Assembly (NCBI RefSeq): GCF_003001935.1
Contig: NZ_PVNG01000009.1
Span: 310,001-374,000 of the forward strand
Direction of reading: 5' to 3'
From: Nonomuraea fuscirosea
Lineage (GTDB): Bacteria > Actinomycetota > Actinomycetes > Streptosporangiales > Streptosporangiaceae
Length of the DNA stretch: 64,000 bases
The notes beneath the pieces were generated by a model that worked only from the letters and a program-made list of their open reading frames with translations, had not been told where the DNA came from and did not search any database. Positions within the stretch are counted from its first letter, which is position 1. Each line of letters begins with the position of its first letter. Position numbers and translations under genes: made by a program. Positions 58,558-64,000 of this stretch are shown here, one piece after another.

Positions 58558-59769
58558 GTGGGGCGAGGAGCGTATGGATCGGCCGGCTTGCTGGCCTTGG
58601 CGCTGCTGGCGGCGTGCTCGGCGCAGAGCCCGGTGCAGGACCCTCAGGGGGCCGCCATGGCCGGAGGGGCGCCCGGCGCCTCTGTGGGGTTCTCTCCGGC
58701 CGACAAGACGGCGAACGTGCCCACGGACCAGCCCGTGGTCGTCTCGGTCCAGGGAGGCACGCTGAAGAGCGTGCGGGTGGACGGGGGCAAGGCAGGGGTC
58801 CTCAAGGGCGTCCTCAGCGCCGACGGCACCCGGTGGCGCAGCCTCGGCACCGCCAGGCCCGGCACCTCGTACACGGTGACCGCCGTCTCCGCCGACGCGG
58901 CGGGCAAGCGGAGCGAGACCCGCAGCGGGTTCAGCACGGTCAAGGGCGGCAAGACGTTCGACATCGCCACCATCACCCCGAACAAGGACGACACCGGTCT
59001 GACGGTCGGCGTCGGCATGCCCGTCATGATCGCCTTCGACCAGCCCGTCACCGACCGGGTGGCCGTCGAGCGCAACCTCAGCGTGCACAGCTCCAAGCCG
59101 GTCGAGGGGGCCTGGCACTGGTTCGACGACCAGCACGTGGACTTCCGGCCGCGGAAATACTGGCCGGCGCACACGAAGGTGCGGGTGGAGGCCAGGCTGG
59201 CCGGCGTGCGCGGCGGCCCCGGCATGTACGGCAAGCGCGACGTGAAGCTCGACTTCAAGATCGGCCGCTCGCAGATCACCAAGGGCAGCACCAACGAGCA
59301 CGTCCTGATCGTCCGGCGGGACGGCAAGCGGATCCGCAGCATGCCGATGAGCGCCGGGCAGGGCGGCCAGTGGAAGTACCACACGACCTCGGGCGTGCAC
59401 CTGGCCATGTCGCGCGAGCCCGTGACCGTGATGACCTCGCCGGGGATCGGCCCCGGCTCGGCCGGCTACTACCGGCTGACCGTCTACAACACCGTGCGCA
59501 TCTCCAACAGCGGCGAGTACGTGCACAGCGCGCCCTGGTCGGTCGGCTCGCAGGGCAACTCGAACGTCAGCCACGGCTGCGTGAACGTCAGCCCGGCCAA
59601 CGCGGCCTGGTTCATCAAGAACACGCTGATCGGCGACCCGATCATCATCACGGGCACGCCGCGCAAGCTGGAGCCCACCAACGGGTGGGGGCACTGGCAG
59701 GAGAACTGGAAGGAGTGGCTCAAGTGGAGCGCGCTCAAGGACGGCCCCACCAACCTGCTCGACCGCTGA
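58558..59769 (+). CDS. L,D-transpeptidase lipoprotein
   Basis: 403 residues from GTG 58558, with GAGGGAG six bases upstream. A signal helix ends in the lipobox LLAAC (Cys20). Two Ig-like domains (about 40-250) precede the YkuD domain, with HVLIVRRDGKRIRSMPMSAG and the catalytic SHGCVNVSPANAAWF. This is the LdtMt2-type layout that forms 3-3 crosslinks in peptidoglycan. The C-terminal tail is Trp-rich (WGHWQENWKEWLKWSALK). Confidence 0.95.
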   Translation: MGRGAYGSAGLLALALLAACSAQSPVQDPQGAAMAGGAPGASVGFSPADKTANVPTDQPVVVSVQGGTLKSVRVDGGKAGVLKGVLSADGTRWRSLGTARPGTSYTVTAVSADAAGKRSETRSGFSTVKGGKTFDIATITPNKDDTGLTVGVGMPVMIAFDQPVTDRVAVERNLSVHSSKPVEGAWHWFDDQHVDFRPRKYWPAHTKVRVEARLAGVRGGPGMYGKRDVKLDFKIGRSQITKGSTNEHVLIVRRDGKRIRSMPMSAGQGGQWKYHTTSGVHLAMSREPVTVMTSPGIGPGSAGYYRLTVYNTVRISNSGEYVHSAPWSVGSQGNSNVSHGCVNVSPANAAWFIKNTLIGDPIIITGTPRKLEPTNGWGHWQENWKEWLKWSALKDGPTNLLDR

Positions 59770-59812
59770 CCGCCGCCCGGCCGGGCTACTACGGAGTGTA
59801 GGAGGCGGCGGT
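59769..59812. terminator. Hairpin between convergent Ldt and trpD genes
   Basis: ACCGCCGCC (59769-59777) and GGCGGCGGT (59804-59812) pair over nine bases around 26 bases, filling the whole gap between the two stops. Confidence 0.55.
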
Positions 59813-60859
59813 CTAGGCGGGGCGGAAGGAGCCGCTGGCCTCGATCCAGCGGTCCAGCACGGCCGCCGCGCCGCCGGAGTCGACCGCCTGCACCGCGCGG
59901 GCGTAGGCGTCGATCATGGCCGAGTCGAGGTCGTCGCCGGGCCCGTCGAGCGCCACCAGGGCCGCCGCCGCGTTGAGCAGCACCGCGTCGCGCACCGGCC
60001 CCGTCTTGCCGCGGACGAGGTCGTGCACCGCCTGCGCGTTGAACGCCACGTCGCCGCCGCGCAGCGCGCCCACGTCGGCGCGCGGGATGCCGAGCACCGC
60101 GGGGTCGAACGTGGTCTGCGTCGCCGTGCCGTCCTTGACCACCCAGACCGTCGAGGTGGCGGCGATGGTGAGCTCGTCGAGGCCGTCGTCGCCGCGGAAG
60201 ACCAGGGCCGAGACCCCGCGCTCGGCGAAGACGCCCGCGAGCACCGGCAGCATGCCCGCGTCGTAGACGCCGATGGCCTGGGCCGACGGGCGGGCCGGGT
60301 TGGTCAGCGGGCCGAGGAAGTTGAAGACCGTGGGGACGCCGATCTCCTTGCGGGTCGGCCCGGCGAAGCGCAGCGCGGGGTGGTAGACCGGCGCGAAGCA
60401 GAACGCGATGCCGGCCTGGCGGGCCACCTGCGCCGTCTGCTCGGGCGTGAGGTCGAGCCGGATGCCCAGGTGCTCGAGGACGTCGGCGGCGCCGCAGGAG
60501 GACGAGGCGGCCCGGTTGCCGTGCTTGACCACGCGCGCGCCCGCGGCGGCGGCCACGACGGCGGCCATGGTGGAGACGTTGACGGTGTGGGCCCGGTCGC
60601 CGCCGGTGCCGACGACGTCCACCACGGGGCCCTCGACGCTCAGCGGCGTGGCCAGGTCGAGCATGGTGCGGGCCAGGCCCACCACCTCGGCCACGGTCTC
60701 GCCCTTGGCGCGCAGCGCGATCACGAAGCCGGCGATCTGGGACGGCGTCGCGGCGCCGGACATGATCTCCCGCATCGCCCAGGCCGACTCGTCGGAGGTG
60801 AGGTGCTCTCCGGACAGGAGAGCGGACAGCAGCGTGGGCCAGGTCGTCCGGGAGTCCAT
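59813..60859 (-). CDS. trpD: Anthranilate phosphoribosyltransferase
   Basis: 348 residues from ATG 60859, with AGGTG at six bases; GTG 60865 directly after the upstream stop is possible. Motifs: VVDVVGTGGDRAHTVNVSTM (PRPP loop), VVKHGNRAASSSCGAADVLE, FAPVYHPALR and FNFLGPLTNPARP. Second step of tryptophan synthesis. No other trp gene is nearby, as in streptomycetes where trpD lies beside qcr genes. Confidence 0.97.
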   Translation of the reverse strand: MDSRTTWPTLLSALLSGEHLTSDESAWAMREIMSGAATPSQIAGFVIALRAKGETVAEVVGLARTMLDLATPLSVEGPVVDVVGTGGDRAHTVNVSTMAAVVAAAAGARVVKHGNRAASSSCGAADVLEHLGIRLDLTPEQTAQVARQAGIAFCFAPVYHPALRFAGPTRKEIGVPTVFNFLGPLTNPARPSAQAIGVYDAGMLPVLAGVFAERGVSALVFRGDDGLDELTIAATSTVWVVKDGTATQTTFDPAVLGIPRADVGALRGGDVAFNAQAVHDLVRGKTGPVRDAVLLNAAAALVALDGPGDDLDSAMIDAYARAVQAVDSGGAAAVLDRWIEASGSFRPA

Positions 60860-60865
60860 GGGCAC

Positions 60866-61291
60866 CTACTTGGCGTTGAGTCGGGTGGCGGAACGACGGC
60901 GCATGAGGTCGGCCACGGCGTCGGCCAGGACCATCGGCTCCAGCGGCTGCGGCACGACGGCGTCGGCCTTGGACCACTCGGCGAGCCAGCGGTCGTCGCG
61001 CCTGGCGATGATCAGGCAGATGGGCGGGCAGTCGTAGACCTCGTCCTTGGCCTGGCGGGCGACGCCCATGCCGCCGGCCGGCTGCGTCTCGCCGTCGAGG
61101 ATCGCCACGTCGATCTCACCGGAGGCCAGCCACTGGTGCACCTTGGGCTCGGTGGCGCACTCCACGATCTCCACGAGCGGTACGTCGGCCGCGGGACGTC
61201 TGCCGATGGCCTGGCTCACCTCGGCCCGGGTGGCGGCGTCGTCGCTGTAGACGAGAATTTTCATCTTCTCGTCGGTGCTCCCTGTGGACAT
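60866..61291 (-). CDS. Receiver-like protein with degenerate phosphorylation site
   Basis: 141 residues from ATG 61291 (ATG 61264 possible). The fold follows a response-regulator receiver: MKILVYSDDAATRAEV with the acidic pair, then VAILDGETQPAGGMGV with the Asp at the phosphoacceptor position. The usual Thr/Ser and the Lys-Pro are replaced (CLIIARRDD; VVPQPLEP, Gln for Lys), so normal phospho-switching is doubtful. No output domain. Stop and trpD start are adjacent, so they are co-transcribed. Confidence 0.75.
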   Translation of the reverse strand: MSTGSTDEKMKILVYSDDAATRAEVSQAIGRRPAADVPLVEIVECATEPKVHQWLASGEIDVAILDGETQPAGGMGVARQAKDEVYDCPPICLIIARRDDRWLAEWSKADAVVPQPLEPMVLADAVADLMRRRSATRLNAK

Positions 61292-61478
61292 CGGTCGCGC
61301 TCACTATCAGTCGAAGAGGTAGGGTCACCTGGATCGTACCGGTGCGACGGGGTGCGGACCCAGGCCACCATGCCTGCTGGGCGTTTTGTTCCAATTATCC
61401 CAGGTTGGCAGGCGGTTTGTACCTGCTAACGGGGGGTCGTGCGACCGACCGACCACCGGAGCCGCAATAATGCTGCCC

Positions 61479-62123
61479 GTGGCGACAGCATCCGCAATAA
61501 CTTCGACGACGACAGCACAGTCGTACCGCAGACCGAACCTGGTCAGCGTCGGTACGATCGTCTGGCTGTCCTCTGAGCTCATGTTCTTCGCGGCGCTGTT
61601 CGCGATGTACTTCACCATCCGGTCGGTGAGCGAGGGCAAAGGCATCGAGTGGGGACCAGCGTTCCTGCAGGCCGGCGCCGACGCCTCTGAGGCAGCTCAC
61701 CTGAACATCCCGTTCGCGACGGTCAACACGATCATCCTGGTTCTGTCGAGTGTGACGTGCCAGCTCGGCGTGTGGGCCGCTGAGAAGGGGCAGGTCGGCA
61801 AGCTCCGCTTCTGGTACATCATCAGCTTCCTCATGGGCGCCGTCTTCGTCGGTGGGCAGCTGTACGAGTACATGGAGCTGGCGTCAGAGGGCGCGACCCT
61901 GTCCGCTAACGCTTACACCTCGGTGTTCTACCTGACGACGGGCTTCCACGGCCTGCACGTGACCGGTGGCCTGATCGCGTTCCTGTTCATGCTGGGACGC
62001 ACGTACGCCGCGAAGCGCTTCACGCATGAGCAGGCCACCAGCGCGATCGTCGTGTCCTACTACTGGCACTTCGTCGACGTCGTCTGGATCGGTCTTTTCG
62101 CGACCATTTACATCATTCGTTAA
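61479..62123 (+). CDS. ctaE: Cytochrome c oxidase subunit III
   Basis: 214 residues from GTG 61479 (ATG 61470 is an alternative). Five membrane helices with GTIVWLSSELMFFAALFAMY, FYLTTGFHGLHVTGGLIAF and SAIVVSYYWHFVDVVWIGLF, typical of short actinobacterial CtaE. It stabilises the aa3 oxidase. As usual in this phylum, it sits with qcrCAB rather than ctaCD. The 187-base upstream spacer holds its promoter; nothing else is clear. Confidence 0.96.
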   Translation: MATASAITSTTTAQSYRRPNLVSVGTIVWLSSELMFFAALFAMYFTIRSVSEGKGIEWGPAFLQAGADASEAAHLNIPFATVNTIILVLSSVTCQLGVWAAEKGQVGKLRFWYIISFLMGAVFVGGQLYEYMELASEGATLSANAYTSVFYLTTGFHGLHVTGGLIAFLFMLGRTYAAKRFTHEQATSAIVVSYYWHFVDVVWIGLFATIYIIR

Positions 62124-62137
62124 GGAACGGGATCTCT

Positions 62138-62947
62138 GTGACTAGGATCACCGCTTGGCGGCGGCATCCCCTCGCGAGATACGCCGTCCTGATTTTGGCG
62201 TTGGCGCTGGTCGGGATGGTATACGCCGCCTTTGTCCAGGTGGGTAAGCCTGCCGACGCGGCACTGGCGGCGGGCAAGGTCGATGACGTGGCCGAGGGCA
62301 AGAGCCTGTTCATCCAGCACTGTGGCAGCTGCCACGGCATGAGCGCGCAGGGCACCGGCACGGCGCCCACGCTCATCGGCGTCGGCGCCGCCGCGGTCGA
62401 CTTCCAGATGAGCACCGGGCGCATGCCGGCCGCCGCCCCAGGGCCGCAGGCGCCGCGCAAGCCTCCGGCGAACTGGGTCAACGAGACGACCACCCGCCAG
62501 ATCGCGGCGTACGTGCAGTCGCTCGGCGGCGGCCCGCAGGTGCCCGGCCACGAGCAGGTCGACCCGGCCATGGGCGACGCCGGCAAGGGCGGCGAGCTGT
62601 TCCGCGCCAACTGCATCCAGTGTCACAACTGGGCCGGCGCGGGTGGCGCCCTGACGCAGGGCAAGTACGCCCCCAACCTCAACTCGTCGACCCCGACGCA
62701 GATCTACGAGGCGATGATCACCGGCCCGCAGGCCATGCCGGTCTTCAACGACACGACGATCACGCCGGAAGAGAAGCGCAGCATGATCGCGTACATCACC
62801 CAGGTTCGCGAGCAGCGGGACCCCGGAGGTTTCGGCCTCGGGCGTATTGGCCCGGTCACCGAAGGTCTCGTAGCGTTCGTAGTGGGCATCGCCGCCCTCG
62901 TACTTGCCGCCATCTGGATCACCGCGAAGAAGCGACAGAAGTCATGA
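62138..62947 (+). CDS. qcrC: Cytochrome bc1 complex diheme cytochrome c subunit
   Basis: 269 residues from GTG 62138. An N-terminal membrane helix, two heme c sites (QHCGSCHGMSAQG; ANCIQCHNWAGAG) and a C-terminal helix (GLVAFVVGIAALVLAAIWIT). This is the diheme cytochrome that links the bc1 complex directly to aa3 oxidase in actinobacteria without a soluble cytochrome c. Overlaps qcrA by ATGA. Confidence 0.97.
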   Translation: MTRITAWRRHPLARYAVLILALALVGMVYAAFVQVGKPADAALAAGKVDDVAEGKSLFIQHCGSCHGMSAQGTGTAPTLIGVGAAAVDFQMSTGRMPAAAPGPQAPRKPPANWVNETTTRQIAAYVQSLGGGPQVPGHEQVDPAMGDAGKGGELFRANCIQCHNWAGAGGALTQGKYAPNLNSSTPTQIYEAMITGPQAMPVFNDTTITPEEKRSMIAYITQVREQRDPGGFGLGRIGPVTEGLVAFVVGIAALVLAAIWITAKKRQKS

Positions 62948-64000
62948 CAGACAACGAGCACGAGATCGAGCAGGCCGACGAGCGCGTACCCAAGCGCGTC
63001 ATCGGCACCCCCGCGCCGGGCACCTCGATGCTCGGCGCCGCGGAGGCGCCCGAGGCCGCCGAGGAGGACGTCCCCGGCGTCACGCTGCAGGACGAGGCCA
63101 AGGCGCGCAAGGCCGAGAGGATCGTGGCGCTCTGCTTCACGATCACGTTCCTGGCCTCCATCGCGTTCATCGTCTCCTACGTCTACTTCCAGGTGGGCAG
63201 CCCCGAGGCGACCGGCACCTCCAACCTCGCCCTGGGCAGCTCGCTCACCATCGCGATCCTGGGCCTGGCGGTCGGCATCGTGATCTGGGTCCGCCAGATC
63301 ATGCCGAAGTACTCGCTGGTCCAGGAGCGCCACCCGATGGCCTCCGCCGAGGAGGACCGCGAGGTCGTCGGCGAGACGTTCCTGCGCGGGGCCAACGAGA
63401 GCGGCTTCGTCAAGCGCAAGCTGCTGCGCCGCACGCTGCTGCTGGCCGCCGCGCCGCTCGGCCTGGTCCCGCTGGTGCTCCTGCGCGACCTGGACAACAG
63501 CAAGATGCCGGGCGCGAAGTTCAACTCGATGCTGCGCCACACGGTCTGGGGTGAGAAGACCAAGGAGGGCAAGCCGCTCAGGCTCGTCGTCGAGGGCACC
63601 GGCCAGCCCATCAGGGCCGCCGACTTCAACTCGCCCGGCGGCATCCTGTCGGTCGTCCCCGAGGGCTACCAGCACGACCTCAACGCCCTGGCCAAGGCCA
63701 CGCTGATCCTGATCAAGTTCCGCCCGGAGGAGATCAAGAGCGGCGTCCGGCAGAACTGGACGCACGACGGCATCGTGGCGTACTCGAAGATCTGCACCCA
63801 CGTGGGCTGCCCCGCGGCCCTGTACGAGCAGAACACCCACCACATCCTGTGCCCCTGCCACCAGTCGACGTTCGACGCCGCCGACGGCGCCAAGGTCATC
63901 TTCGGCCCGGCCGCCCGGCCGCTGCCGCAGCTGCCGATCACCGTCGACGCCGAGGGCTACCTCATCGCCCAGGGCGACTTCGAGGTGCCGGTGGGTCCCA
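62944..64000 (+). CDS. qcrA: Cytochrome bc1 complex Rieske subunit, 5' part
   Basis: The first 352 codons are present, and the frame runs off the window end. Three membrane helices (IVALCFTITFLASIAFIVSY; SSLTIAILGLAVGIVIWV; TLLLAAAPLGLVPLVLL) mark the actinobacterial QcrA form. The Rieske 2Fe-2S motifs are CTHVGC and CPCHQSTFD. It passes electrons from menaquinol to QcrC. qcrB is expected just outside. Confidence 0.97.
   Translation, partial: MTDNEHEIEQADERVPKRVIGTPAPGTSMLGAAEAPEAAEEDVPGVTLQDEAKARKAERIVALCFTITFLASIAFIVSYVYFQVGSPEATGTSNLALGSSLTIAILGLAVGIVIWVRQIMPKYSLVQERHPMASAEEDREVVGETFLRGANESGFVKRKLLRRTLLLAAAPLGLVPLVLLRDLDNSKMPGAKFNSMLRHTVWGEKTKEGKPLRLVVEGTGQPIRAADFNSPGGILSVVPEGYQHDLNALAKATLILIKFRPEEIKSGVRQNWTHDGIVAYSKICTHVGCPAALYEQNTHHILCPCHQSTFDAADGAKVIFGPAARPLPQLPITVDAEGYLIAQGDFEVPVGP

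Overview
The window is very GC-rich (roughly 70% or more by eye), uses many GTG starts, and carries an actinobacterial core gene order: glnE, glnA with RDD and DUF4191 genes, lipA/lipB, sucB/lpdA/pepA, cobS/cobU, a pspA operon, nadA, an IscA-like gene with a PfkB kinase, ctaCDF, trpD, and ctaE-qcrCA. This fits a Streptomyces- or Streptosporangium-type chromosome arm near the core. A Streptosporangiaceae member such as Nonomuraea is my inference, not something the sequence proves. I found no rRNA, tRNA, CRISPR array, transposase or prophage genes.

Layout. 1-3.0 kb: 3' part of glnE and a membrane protein. 3.0-9.1 kb: a MocR regulator divergent from a five-gene unit (dihydroxyphthalate-decarboxylase-like protein, nitrilase-family amidohydrolase, complete polar amino acid ABC transporter). 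9.1-15.1 kb: accessory genes (GNAT, Ddn-like reductase with a divergent TetR, small secreted protein, LysR/MFS pair, DUF402, an AT-richer membrane protein). 15.2-18.4 kb: GlnR-controlled glnA, a membrane protein and an RDD protein. 18.4-20.0 kb: TetR with a TIM-barrel 'abortive infection'-type gene broken by a 20-bp duplication. 20-21.4 kb: methyltransferase and DUF4191. 21.8-24.3 kb: hydrolase, VOC protein, AraC. 24.6-29.3 kb: lipA, an M48-like protein without zinc motif, lipB, an S51 peptidase, a TIGR01777 epimerase. 29.3-33.7 kb: sucB, lpdA, pepA.

33.8-36.1 kb: GntR-DUF1648-CPBP operon. 36.1-39.9 kb: cobalamin genes cobS and cobU flanking a lone ABC ATPase, then a secreted protein and a small conserved gene. 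40-42.8 kb: aldo/keto reductase, SMI1/KNR4 membrane protein, DUF3043. 42.9-45.4 kb: pspA-pspAA-htpX-pspAB envelope-stress operon. 45.6-50.4 kb: DUF998-hydrolase fusion, transmembrane Ser/Thr kinase, SIMPL protein. 50.6-55.4 kb: nadA, IscA-like protein, PfkB kinase, CBS protein, tusA and cysteine desulfurase. 55.5-64 kb: the aa3 oxidase and bc1 complex genes, interrupted by an L,D-transpeptidase, trpD and a receiver-like protein.

Functional themes are nitrogen control (glnE, glnA, GlnR box), lipoylation together with lipoyl enzymes (lipA/lipB, sucB, lpdA), Fe-S and sulfur supply next to NAD synthesis and respiration, and envelope stress. The most unusual property is a set of at least eleven unrelated local tandem repeats in spacers and protein linkers, one of which has frameshifted a gene. 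Also notable are LipB with Gln at the catalytic Lys position, an M48-like protein lacking HEXXH, and several clean palindromic operators. Many genes have a -10-like hexamer 6-8 bases before the start codon, suggesting leaderless transcripts.
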